Origin: an uncultured Alphaproteobacteria bacterium
GTDB lineage: Bacteria; Pseudomonadota; Alphaproteobacteria; Rickettsiales; UBA1997
Assembly (NCBI GenBank): GCA_903858915.1
Contig: CAIOKL010000141.1
Location: forward strand, 1 to 6,891
Length of the DNA stretch: 6,891 nt
Direction: 5' to 3'
The translations under genes and the position numbers were made by a program. Numbering within the stretch: the first letter of the stretch is position 1; each line of letters starts with the position of its first letter. Of this stretch, positions 1 through 6,516 are shown piece after piece. The notes below the pieces were generated by a model, which did no database searches, had not been told where the DNA came from, and was given only the letters and a program-made list of their open reading frames with translations.

Positions 1-7
1 ATTATTC

Positions 8-472
8 ATGAAAATAACAATTTTATCAATCGGTAAATTTGACAAATCGCCATATCGAGAACTTTTTGAATATTATTTAAAAAGATTAAAATGGAAAATA
101 GAATTAAAAGAAATTGAATTTAAAAATACCAAAAGCTACGAAGAGTCTAAAATCAAGAATGAAGAGGGTGTTTTATTATTAAAAAATCTTCATAATTTTT
201 CTAAAATTATTGTTTTAGATGAGCGCGGAAAGCAATATTCAAGCACCGAATTTGCTAATATTTTAGAAAATTTTAATGTCGCGGGAGATTCAAATATTGC
301 ATTTATAATCGGGGGCGCTTTTGGTTTAAGCGAAGAAGTTAAAAACAAAGCCGATATTTTGTTATCGATTTCGAAAATGACCTTGCCTCACTTGATGGTG
401 AGAGGGTTTTTGATTGAACAAATTTATCGTGCCTCGACCATAATTGCCAATCATCCTTATCACAAAAATTAA
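8..472 (+). CDS. rlmH: 23S rRNA pseudouridine-1915 N3-methyltransferase RlmH
   Basis: RlmH is a SPOUT-class (trefoil-knot) methyltransferase that uses SAM to methylate N3 of pseudouridine 1915 in helix 69 of 23S rRNA on assembled ribosomes. The 154 residues match the family length (E. coli about 155). Visible family marks are DERG at 71-74, the SAM-binding IGGAFG loop at 101-106, MTLPH at 124-128, Arg132, EQIYRA at 137-142, and the C-terminal NHPYHK at 148-153, which sits at the family's usual C-terminus. The start ATG gives the standard MKI opening, but only 7 bases precede it in the window, so the ribosome-binding site and upstream neighbour (in many bacteria rsfS) cannot be seen. The gene converges with the minus-strand cluster, its stop lying 10 bases from the stop of the basic-protein gene. 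Function is confident from motifs; the genomic neighbourhood is unknown. Confidence 0.96.
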   Translation: MKITILSIGKFDKSPYRELFEYYLKRLKWKIELKEIEFKNTKSYEESKIKNEEGVLLLKNLHNFSKIIVLDERGKQYSSTEFANILENFNVAGDSNIAFIIGGAFGLSEEVKNKADILLSISKMTLPHLMVRGFLIEQIYRASTIIANHPYHKN

Positions 473-482
473 ATTTTTGAAG

Positions 483-959
483 TTATTTTTCAGCAACGAT
501 AGTTAGCCAACGGCTTCTGGCTCTAGTTCTTCTGGCATCAATTGTGCCACGAATTTTTTGTCCGCGCTCTTTTAAACTAACTCCGCCTTGCCATTTTTTT
601 CTTGTCTCTTGCTCTTTTTCAGAATTTCTATCTTTTTGAAAATCATCTTTTCTTTTTATTTTTTCTCTTCGCGCGACGGCTCTCTCGCGAGCGTTGCCAA
701 CCACTGTTTGACGATTCATTTTAGCCAATCTTTGGTGATGCATTATAATATTATCAACAAATTGGCGCCTTCTTCGGTTGGTCATTTTGCGCATTTGCGC
801 ACGACTTAAACCGCGTCTTTTGCGATTTCTCTTAATGAATCCATACAAAATATGACCAATGGTATGGCCAGCAATTTCATAAGCAATCATAGGGTGAGAC
901 GCAACCAAAGCGGATGGGCTAAAAGCAATAGATCCAATGGCCGGCAATGACAAAAACAT
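483..959 (-). CDS. Unrecognised, very basic 158-residue protein with hydrophobic N-terminus
   Basis: I do not recognise this family. Residues 1-42 are moderately hydrophobic and rich in Ala, Ile, Gly and His, and might form one weak membrane segment. From residue 43 the protein is extremely rich in Arg and Lys, with runs such as KRNRKRRG (43-50) and NRRRRQF (61-67), then a charged, probably helical or disordered stretch and an Arg-rich tail ending in TIVAEK. Possible roles are nucleic-acid or ribosome binding, or a small membrane-anchored basic protein; no enzymatic motif is visible. It is the last gene of the minus-strand cluster, 25 bases after the mnmE stop, and has no Shine-Dalgarno before its ATG. 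Codon use looks genuinely coding, although it is richer in GC and Arg codons (CGC, CGT, AGA) than its neighbours. The antisense frame at 588-809 is F/S/L-rich and looks like its shadow. Confidence 0.75.
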   Translation of the reverse strand: MFLSLPAIGSIAFSPSALVASHPMIAYEIAGHTIGHILYGFIKRNRKRRGLSRAQMRKMTNRRRRQFVDNIIMHHQRLAKMNRQTVVGNARERAVARREKIKRKDDFQKDRNSEKEQETRKKWQGGVSLKERGQKIRGTIDARRTRARSRWLTIVAEK

Positions 960-984
960 TTTTTATTTAATCAATTTTGTAATA

Positions 985-2328
985 TTATTTTCCGATGCAA
1001 AACTTAGAAAATATTAAATCTAGAATATTTTCTATGTCAATCTTGCCATTAATTTTTCCAATTTCATTAACGCAAATTCTTAAATTTTCGGCACAAATTT
1101 CAATATTTTCATTCAAACTAAAATTTTCTAAACTATTCAAGCAATTTTGCAAAGAATTTCGATATCTTTCTTGAGTAATTAGCGGAGAATTAAAGCTCGG
1201 AATTAGTAAATCAATTTTTTCTTCAAGCGCTTCTAAAAGTTTTGAAATGTTAATTTTTTGCGCGATTGAAATTTTTAAAAAAATAATTTTTTTATCAATT
1301 CCAAAACTAGTAATTATTTTTTCAAAATCAATCTCATCATTGAAAATTTTATCGATTTTATTAAAAACTAAAATGGTATTTTCATCAATTAAATCATTTT
1401 GAATAATTGGATTCAAAGCGTCGATTAAATAAATTTTTATATCGGCATTTTGGGCTTTTTTTAAGGCTCTTTTAATGCCTTCCTGCTCAATTAAATCAGT
1501 ACTTGAGCGAATTCCCGCCGTATCCGAAATAATTACGGGAACGCCAGCAATTTCTAGATGAGTGTCGATAATATCGCGAGTTGTTCCGGCAATTTCCGAA
1601 ACAATCGCCACTTCGCTTTGCGCTAAAAAATTCATTAAACTTGATTTGCCCGAATTTGGCGCGCCAATAATTGCCAGACTTAAGCCATTTTTTATTTTTT
1701 GACCAACTTTATTGTCGTTCAAATGATGCGAAATTTGGTTTCTTAAATCGACAATTTCTTGATTAATTTTATCAATAATATTTGTCGGCAAATCATCTTC
1801 GGGAAAGTCAATCAAAGCCTCAACAAAAGCTGAAATTTCGATAATTTGGTGACGCCAATTTTCATAAATTTGACCAAGATTTCCGCTGAGTTGTAAAATT
1901 GCTTGCTTGTGTTGCGCTTCGGTTTCGCTGGCAATCAAATCTGGTATGGCTTCAGCTTGGACTAAATCAATTTTGCCATTTAAAAAAGCTCTTTTAGAAA
2001 ATTCACCGGCTCCTGCAAAATCAACATTTTCAATCGATAATAATTTTTCAAAAATTTTCTTTAAAACATATTGCGAACTATGAACGCTAATCTCGGCGAC
2101 ATCTTCTCCTGTGAAGCTTCGTGGCGCTTTAAAAAATGTAATAATTGCTTCATCAATTAATTTTTTATCATTGTCGAAAACAATTTTATGAAAAAAACTT
2201 TTTTGGGGAATTAATTGATTTTTTACACCAAATTCTTCGAGACATTTTAGAGTTTGTGAGCCTGAAATTCTAATAATCGTTACCGATGAGCGAAGTGGCG
2301 AGGTGATGGTGGCGCAAATGGTTTTCAT
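985..2328 (-). CDS. mnmE: tRNA modification GTPase MnmE (TrmE)
   Basis: MnmE, with MnmG, installs the 5-carboxymethylaminomethyl (or aminomethyl) group on wobble uridine 34 of certain tRNAs, using a folate-derived one-carbon unit and GTP hydrolysis. The 447 residues are near the usual length. In order: an N-terminal folate-binding domain (1 to about 118, with SFTGEDV at 71-77 and the GEFSKRAFLNGK region at 108-119), a helical domain, an inserted G domain, and a C-terminal helical segment. The G domain has the P-loop GAPNSGKS (222-229), the G2 loop AGTTRD (247-252), DTAG (269-272) and NKID (323-326). The protein ends in the diagnostic CIGK (444-447), whose Cys is essential in characterised MnmE. 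The gene starts 19 bases after the argC stop with no clear ribosome-binding site. mnmG, often nearby in other genomes, is not in this window. All motifs are intact. Confidence 0.97.
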   Translation of the reverse strand: MKTICATITSPLRSSVTIIRISGSQTLKCLEEFGVKNQLIPQKSFFHKIVFDNDKKLIDEAIITFFKAPRSFTGEDVAEISVHSSQYVLKKIFEKLLSIENVDFAGAGEFSKRAFLNGKIDLVQAEAIPDLIASETEAQHKQAILQLSGNLGQIYENWRHQIIEISAFVEALIDFPEDDLPTNIIDKINQEIVDLRNQISHHLNDNKVGQKIKNGLSLAIIGAPNSGKSSLMNFLAQSEVAIVSEIAGTTRDIIDTHLEIAGVPVIISDTAGIRSSTDLIEQEGIKRALKKAQNADIKIYLIDALNPIIQNDLIDENTILVFNKIDKIFNDEIDFEKIITSFGIDKKIIFLKISIAQKINISKLLEALEEKIDLLIPSFNSPLITQERYRNSLQNCLNSLENFSLNENIEICAENLRICVNEIGKINGKIDIENILDLIFSKFCIGK

Positions 2329-2347
2329 TTAATGAATAAAATAAAAT

Positions 2348-3397
2348 TTATGGAAAAATCGGGGCTAATTTTAGACCTTCATTTTCATCAAAACCAAAAA
2401 TTAAATTCATATTTTGAACCGCTTGCCCAGAGGCTCCTTTGCATAAATTATCAATCACCGAAACGATAATAATTTGGTTTTCTTTGCGTCCTTTTTTAAC
2501 GGAAATTACGCACATATTTGTGCCAACAACATCTTTAATATTTGGCTCGCCGGCAATCACTTCAACAAAAAATTCATCATCATAAAAAGTCGATAAACAA
2601 TTTTGTAAATCTTTAAATTCAAAACCATTTTTTATAGTTGCATAAATCGTAGAAATAATGCCACGATTTATTGGCAAAAGATGTGGAGTAAATTCTATAA
2701 TCATCTTACTGCCAGAGGCTTTGGATAACTCTTGCTCAATCTCGCCAATGTGACGATGTTTGCCAATCGAATAAGCCTTAACCGACTCGTTAACTTCGCA
2801 AAACAAATTGCCCAATTTTAAATTTCTTCCCGCGCCAGAAGTGCCGGATTTGGAGTCGATAATAATGTCTTCAAAATTAATTAAATTATTTTTTAAAAGA
2901 GGAATTAAAGGCAACAAGGCTGAGGTTGGATAACATCCCGGACAGGCAATTAATGAAGATTTTTTAATTTTATCGCGATAAATTTCGGTTAAGCCGTAAA
3001 CCGCTTGAGGCTGAAGCTCTTTGGCGATGTGATCATGCTCATACCACAATTTATAATCATCAACATTTTCAAGTCGAAAATCCGCCGATAAATCAATAAT
3101 TTTTAAGTGGGAATTTTTTGGATCGGCTAAAATTTGTTTAAAAGTTTGTTGCGAAGTGGTGTGAGGTAAACAGCCAAACACGACATCGATTTGTGAGAAA
3201 TTAATTTCCTCGATTTTTTTCAAATCAGGCAAATTAAAATGAATTAAATGCGGATAAAGTTGTGAAATTTTTTGACCAGCATTGCTATTGGCGATCAACG
3301 CTGAAATATTAACATTTGCGTGATTAACTAAAATACGGATAAGCTCAACTCCGGTATAGCCAGAAGCGCCAATTATTGCCACATTAATTTTTTTCAT
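2348..3397 (-). CDS. argC: N-acetyl-gamma-glutamyl-phosphate reductase ArgC
   Basis: ArgC catalyses the third step of arginine synthesis: NADPH-dependent reduction of N-acetylglutamyl phosphate to the semialdehyde, in the cytoplasm. The 349 residues fit the longer (type 1) ArgC class. Visible features are the N-terminal dinucleotide-binding GASGYTG (10-16), the active-site ACPGCYPT (151-158) with the predicted nucleophile Cys155, SKSGTSGAGR (182-191), the HRH motif (214-216), probably with a catalytic His in or next to it, and the conserved C-terminal NLCKGASGQAVQNMN (317-331). It starts 2 bases after the nuclease stop and has the only strong Shine-Dalgarno in the cluster, GAGGAA within the last codons of the nuclease gene. 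That implies independent or boosted initiation at this gene. No other arg gene is present. The reading frame is complete. Confidence 0.97.
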   Translation of the reverse strand: MKKINVAIIGASGYTGVELIRILVNHANVNISALIANSNAGQKISQLYPHLIHFNLPDLKKIEEINFSQIDVVFGCLPHTTSQQTFKQILADPKNSHLKIIDLSADFRLENVDDYKLWYEHDHIAKELQPQAVYGLTEIYRDKIKKSSLIACPGCYPTSALLPLIPLLKNNLINFEDIIIDSKSGTSGAGRNLKLGNLFCEVNESVKAYSIGKHRHIGEIEQELSKASGSKMIIEFTPHLLPINRGIISTIYATIKNGFEFKDLQNCLSTFYDDEFFVEVIAGEPNIKDVVGTNMCVISVKKGRKENQIIIVSVIDNLCKGASGQAVQNMNLIFGFDENEGLKLAPIFP

Positions 3398-3399
3398 AA

Positions 3400-3963
3400 T
3401 TATTTCCTCGCATTATGTTTTCGATAATCTTTTGGAAGCTCAAAAGCGCCTTGCCAAATGCCAATTTTATCATTCTTAGCTTCTTTTTCAAGATTGTCCA
3501 TTTTTTCGCTACTTTCGGTAAAATTATAAATTACCGCCATGCCATTTTTAACAATTTCTTCATTGATCGAGACTTCTCCGACAAAGCATTTTCCGAGAAA
3601 GCGATCATATTTATCTTTTTCAGCATAAACGCATTCAACTTTTTTGCCGTTAATTAATTTGACCAAGAAATCACGACTTATAAGACCGCAACCATATTCT
3701 AGATTATTTTTATCGAGACATTGTTGCTTATATTCGGGAGCGTCGAGACCAAATAAGCGAACTTCTTTTCTGCCAACTTTAATTGAATCGCCATCGAGCG
3801 CAAAAGCTTTGCCCGAAAAATTTTTATCGAAAACTAAATGAGATTTAACGCGAAAGCCACCGCCTTGCGCAAAAGTTTGTTGTGAAGTGGCTATTTCATA
3901 AAAAAAATAACAACAACTTGAAAAAAATATTGCGCAAAAAAAGTTTAAAAGTTTTTTAATCAT
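3400..3963 (-). CDS. Exported thermonuclease (staphylococcal nuclease) family protein
   Basis: The 187 residues comprise a signal peptide followed by one SNase domain. The N-terminus has Lys3-Lys4, a hydrophobic Phe/Cys/Ile core (5-22) and a plausible signal-peptidase site after TFA (30-32), so the mature protein should be periplasmic or secreted. A lipoprotein alternative (FSSC at 14-17) is weak. By alignment with the S. aureus enzyme, the calcium and catalytic residues are present: Asp59 (in DGDS), Arg69, Asp74 and Glu77 (in VRLFGLDAPE) and Arg121 (in DKYDRFLGK). It should therefore be a calcium-dependent endonuclease on DNA and RNA. GIW at 168-170 is a usual end-of-domain mark. Its ATG overlaps the ilvE stop by 4 bases (ATGA), suggesting translational coupling, and argC follows after 2 bases. 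A role in scavenging external nucleic acid is inference. Alternatively it could be a structural homologue that binds nucleic acid without cutting, but the intact residues argue against that. Confidence 0.9.
   Translation of the reverse strand: MIKKLLNFFCAIFFSSCCYFFYEIATSQQTFAQGGGFRVKSHLVFDKNFSGKAFALDGDSIKVGRKEVRLFGLDAPEYKQQCLDKNNLEYGCGLISRDFLVKLINGKKVECVYAEKDKYDRFLGKCFVGEVSINEEIVKNGMAVIYNFTESSEKMDNLEKEAKNDKIGIWQGAFELPKDYRKHNARK
3404..3409 (-). promoter_or_regulatory. Strong Shine-Dalgarno for argC inside the nuclease gene's end
   Basis: On the minus strand the sequence before the argC ATG reads GCGAGGAAATAATT-ATG. GAGG lies 8 bases from the start codon and overlaps the Ala-Arg-Lys-stop codons of the upstream nuclease gene. 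None of the other starts in the window has a comparable purine-rich site, so this site confirms the argC start and marks it as a well-initiated gene. The sequence is seen directly; its strength is inferred. Confidence 0.75.
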
Positions 3964-4844
3964 AATCCACGAACTAAATTATGATAATCTTGCATTAAAT
4001 CTAGAGTCATTTGGCTGGCGTTGGGATATTTTATGTCCTCAATCGAGCCAATTCGCGTTAATTCTGCGGCACTTCCGGTTAAAAAAGCATCAATCGCATC
4101 ATTTAATTCTTCGGGTTTAATGTGTCTTTCAACAACGGTAATATTTCGTTTTTTAGCAAGCTCGATAACGGTTTGACGAGTAATGCCGTTCAAAAAACAA
4201 TCAGGTTTTGGAGTGTGCAACTCGCCATTTTTCATAATTAAAAATAAATTGGCACCCGTTGCTTCTGCCAAGAAGCCACGATAATCAAGCATCAAAGCAT
4301 CATTATAGCCATCTCTTTCGGCTTCATGTTTAGAAATTGTGCAAATCATATAAAGCCCCGCAGCCTTAGAAGCAATTGGAGCACACTCGGGGGAAGGGCG
4401 ACGATATTTTGCAAAACACAGTTTCAAGCCAGCTTTGCGAGCCTCATCGGAGTAGTATGGAGGCCAAGGCCAACAAGCAACCGCAACGAGAATTTTATTA
4501 TGTTGCGCCGAAATTGCCATTTTTTCAGAACCACGCCAAGCAAACGCGCGCATGTAGCCATCAACAATATTTTGTTTGACCACTAATTCATTTTTAACTT
4601 TGTTAAGCTCTTCAATTGAATAAGGAACTTCAAAATCAAGCATTTTCGCCGAAGCGTGAAGTCGCGCGCTGTGCTCAGTGCATTTAAAAATTTTTTTATT
4701 ATAAATTCTTTCGCCTTCAAAAACGCAAGAAGCATAATGTAAGCCGTGATTTAAAACATGAACGGTGGCGTCTTTCCACTCAACAAATGAGCCGTTTTGC
4801 CAAATAAATCCATCGCGTTTATCAAAAGGAATAATGTCAGACAT
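3960..4844 (-). CDS. ilvE: Branched-chain amino-acid aminotransferase IlvE
   Basis: This is a PLP-dependent fold-type IV aminotransferase that exchanges amino groups between glutamate and the 2-keto acids of leucine, isoleucine and valine, the last step of their synthesis. The 294 residues are of standard length. The Schiff-base lysine is Lys160 in the SKAAGLYM context (159-166). Arg61 in SARLHASAKML is the expected PLP-phosphate contact, Glu194 lies in EATGAN, GITRQT (220-225) forms the phosphate-binding turn, and LTGSAAELTRI (255-265) closes the cofactor site. The opening DKRDGFIW and the LNHGLHYAS region are characteristic of alphaproteobacterial IlvE and are the main taxonomic evidence here. 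It follows the SDR gene by 28 bases and overlaps the nuclease start by 4. D-amino-acid aminotransferase and ADC lyase belong to the same fold, but overall similarity favours IlvE. Confidence 0.95.
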   Translation of the reverse strand: MSDIIPFDKRDGFIWQNGSFVEWKDATVHVLNHGLHYASCVFEGERIYNKKIFKCTEHSARLHASAKMLDFEVPYSIEELNKVKNELVVKQNIVDGYMRAFAWRGSEKMAISAQHNKILVAVACWPWPPYYSDEARKAGLKLCFAKYRRPSPECAPIASKAAGLYMICTISKHEAERDGYNDALMLDYRGFLAEATGANLFLIMKNGELHTPKPDCFLNGITRQTVIELAKKRNITVVERHIKPEELNDAIDAFLTGSAAELTRIGSIEDIKYPNASQMTLDLMQDYHNLVRGL

Positions 4845-4872
4845 AAAATGTAATTATAAATTTTTTATTGAA

Positions 4873-5844
4873 TTATTTGATTTTATTTTGTGTTTTTATC
4901 AAAACAATGTCATTTTCAATCATTTCGTAAATTATTTTTGTAATTTCAGTTTTGGGTTGCCAATTTAAATCTTTTTTTATTCGCGAATTATCGCCAAATA
5001 ATTGAATTTTTGGCGACGGTCGAATAAAGTCAGGATTTATTTTTAAAAAGTTTTTGTAATCAAGATTTACGAAATCAAAAGCGCATTTTAAAATGTCTTT
5101 AATTTTATAAATTTTACCGCTGGATATAACATAATCAAGGGCTTGCGCGTTTTGAATCATCAAAAACATTGCTTCGACATAATCTTTGGCGCAACCAAAA
5201 TCTCTTGCCGATTCAATGTCTCCAAGCTCAATTTTATCTTCAATTCCAAGATGAATTTTGGCAACAGTTTGCGAAATTTTTCGAGTTAAAAAAATTGGAT
5301 TTCGCCTTGGAGATTCATGGTTATAAAGAATTCCACAACACGCAAAAATTTTATAATTTTGACGATAATTTTTAACTAAATCAAAAGCTTTTAATTTAGA
5401 AATTCCGTAAATATTTTGCGGATTAAAAACGCTATTTTCGCTTTGCGGTGACTCATTTGACAAGCCAAACATTTCACTCGATCCCGCCAAAAAAAATCGA
5501 CAATTCGGCGCAAAATTTTTAATCGATTCAAGTAAAAAATAAGTGCTATTAACATTATTATTTAAGATTGAATCTTCATTGTCTTTACTATAATCCACAA
5601 AACTAGAGCCAGCTAGGTGATAACACTCATTTGGTTGAATTTTTTTAATCAAATTTTCAGCAATTTCGAAATCATTAAGCGAATATTCAAACAATTCAAT
5701 TTTATCGAGTAAATGCTCGATGTTTTTTAAATTTTTTGAATCACGATTTATCGTTCCAAAAACTTGATAATTTTTTGATAACAAAAATTCAGCAAGATAA
5801 GAGCCGTCTTGTCCACTAACTCCGGTTATTAAAGCTTTTTTCAT
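4873..5844 (-). CDS. gmd: GDP-mannose 4,6-dehydratase-like extended SDR
   Basis: GMD converts GDP-D-mannose to GDP-4-keto-6-deoxymannose, the entry point to fucose, rhamnose, perosamine and related sugars of surface glycans. The protein has the NADP-binding GVSGQDG (8-14), Arg34 where GMD contacts the NADP phosphate, SSEMFG (122-127, with Ser122 replacing the usual Thr and Glu124 conserved), Tyr146-x3-Lys150, and the GMD signature NHESPRR (175-181) followed by FLTRKI (185-190). RDFG (214-217), KDYV (220-223) and a late FGDNSRIKKDLNW segment (283-294) match the rest of the family. At 323 residues it is about 50 shorter than E. coli GMD, mostly from a missing insertion before the RPSP segment (275-278), as in short GMDs. 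It is the first gene of the minus-strand cluster. The final sugar is unknown because no partner epimerase, reductase or aminotransferase is visible. A related SDR such as GDP-6-deoxy-4-ketohexulose reductase is the main alternative. Confidence 0.87.
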   Translation of the reverse strand: MKKALITGVSGQDGSYLAEFLLSKNYQVFGTINRDSKNLKNIEHLLDKIELFEYSLNDFEIAENLIKKIQPNECYHLAGSSFVDYSKDNEDSILNNNVNSTYFLLESIKNFAPNCRFFLAGSSEMFGLSNESPQSENSVFNPQNIYGISKLKAFDLVKNYRQNYKIFACCGILYNHESPRRNPIFLTRKISQTVAKIHLGIEDKIELGDIESARDFGCAKDYVEAMFLMIQNAQALDYVISSGKIYKIKDILKCAFDFVNLDYKNFLKINPDFIRPSPKIQLFGDNSRIKKDLNWQPKTEITKIIYEMIENDIVLIKTQNKIK

Positions 5845-5900
5845 GATTTTACAAATGCTAAAATAATTAAAATAAATACAATTTTAATGCAGAAGCGCTG

Positions 5901-5915
5901 TGAAGAATTTCTTCA
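5901..5915. promoter_or_regulatory. Perfect 15-base dyad, possible operator
   Basis: TGAAGAA-T-TTCTTCA is a perfect inverted repeat with a one-base centre, in the leader of the minus-strand cluster 57 bases before the gmd-like ATG. Unlike the other palindromes here it is not made only of A/T steps, and flanking GCGC and CGCG at 5895-5898 and 5919-5922 give it a GC island. One-base spacing suits a dimeric DNA-binding protein rather than an RNA hairpin. The symmetry is seen directly; an operator role is inference and no matching regulator is identified. Confidence 0.35.
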
Positions 5916-6074
5916 AAACGCGATTAATAGCCGATAAAATATAAATTAATTCATAAAATATTTTTTTATTGTTGAAATAATTATTTAAAGGGTTAAACTG
6001 CAAAATAGGTAATTTTAAATTTAATAAATCAATTAAACCCGTCAATCACTTTAATTTTAAAAATTTAAATGTGT

Positions 6075-6088
6075 TTGATCTAGGTCAA
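6075..6088. promoter_or_regulatory. FNR/FixK-type box
   Basis: TTGATCTAGGTCAA matches the FNR/FixK/Anr consensus TTGAT-N4-ATCAA at 9 of 10 defined positions, with both TTGA and TCAA half-sites intact. It is centred 33.5 bases before the ATG of the Crp/Fnr-like gene. For class II activation (centre at -41.5) of that gene, transcription would begin inside its coding region, so activation in that direction fits poorly. On the minus strand a TAAAGT at 6053-6048 lies 21 bases from the box, close to class II geometry, and would yield a roughly 195-base leader for the gmd-like cluster. The box also falls in the spacer upstream of a + strand TTTAAT (6094-6099), which would suit repression. The site is strong; direction and effect are inference. 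Confidence 0.7.
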
Positions 6089-6114
6089 GAAAATTTAATT
6101 TTATCTAAAAAAAC

Positions 6115-6516
6115 ATGAAAAAACACCCAAAAACTAATTTAGAGTTCATCAGAAATCTTCCAATTTTTAATAATCTTTGTGCCGAGAATATCGATGATAT
6201 TCTAGCGCTCTCGACTATTTTTAATGTTAGAAAAAATAAGCTATTATTTTTTAAAGATGATGAGATAAAAAATTTTTATATTATTCTCGAAGGATCGGCA
6301 ATTTTATTAGAAAACACCGCGGATGGCAATCAAAATGTTGTTCAATTTTTAAAAAAAGGCGAAGTAATTGGCGATATTTTTGCTAAAAATTTTGTTTTTA
6401 ATGCATTATCCAGCGAAGATAGTTTAATAATGTTGATTCCTGCAAAATTGATCCGCGAATTAATAAAAAATAATCCAATTTTTTGTTTAAATTTGCTAAA
6501 AGAAATATCTGATTGA
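6115..6516 (+). CDS. Crp/Fnr-family sensor domain, truncated before the DNA-binding domain
   Basis: The 133 residues form a single cyclic-nucleotide-binding-type beta-roll: LPIFNNL (15-21) at the start, FYIILEGSAIL in the middle strands, then QFLKKGEVIGDIF, and a start of the dimerisation helix near LLKEIS at the end. Family members continue through that helix into a winged helix-turn-helix to about 220-240 residues; here a TGA follows Asp133 and no helix-turn-helix can be read in any downstream frame. The N-terminus lacks the Cys cluster of iron-sulphur FNR, and the Arg-Ser/Thr cAMP contact is not evident, so the ligand is unknown; NnrR/DNR-like haem or redox sensors are possible relatives. 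There is no Shine-Dalgarno and no later in-frame Met. Base composition shifts sharply at its 3' end, so I think the gene is interrupted or the contig is chimeric there, rather than this being a natural one-domain protein. Confidence 0.7.
   Translation: MKKHPKTNLEFIRNLPIFNNLCAENIDDILALSTIFNVRKNKLLFFKDDEIKNFYIILEGSAILLENTADGNQNVVQFLKKGEVIGDIFAKNFVFNALSSEDSLIMLIPAKLIRELIKNNPIFCLNLLKEISD

Larger units (their letters stand above)
5845..6114. other. Divergent intergenic region between gmd-like gene and Crp/Fnr-like gene
   Basis: This 270-base, very AT-rich gap lies between two divergent starts, so it should hold promoters for both directions. It contains a perfect 15-base dyad at 5901-5915, a 12-base AT palindrome at 5975-5986 (probably chance), and the FNR-type box at 6075-6088. 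I find no convincing small ORF, tRNA or riboswitch fold. Neither adjacent ATG has a Shine-Dalgarno. Candidate -10 elements are TTTAAT at 6094-6099 on the + strand and TAAAGT at 6053-6048 on the minus strand; both are weak evidence in such AT-rich DNA. Confidence 0.6.

Noticed and set aside
464..478. Palindrome AAAAATT-A-AATTTTT across the rlmH stop, between convergent genes, as a bidirectional terminator
   Set aside because: It is made only of A/T pairs with no room for a loop without losing pairs; such palindromes are expected by chance in DNA this AT-rich.
4326..4586. Plus-strand frames of 67-86 codons inside ilvE
   Set aside because: They lie antisense to a fully conserved aminotransferase and show no domain or upstream signal.
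5990..6040. GGGTT at 5990-5994 and AACCC at 6036-6040 as a leader hairpin
   Set aside because: Only five base pairs hold a loop of about 41 bases, which would be too unstable.
6010..6061. Repeated TAATTTTAAA at 6010-6019 and 6052-6061, 42 bases apart, as paired regulatory sites
   Set aside because: The element is low-complexity AT sequence and similar words recur across the intergenic region, so no specific signal can be claimed.
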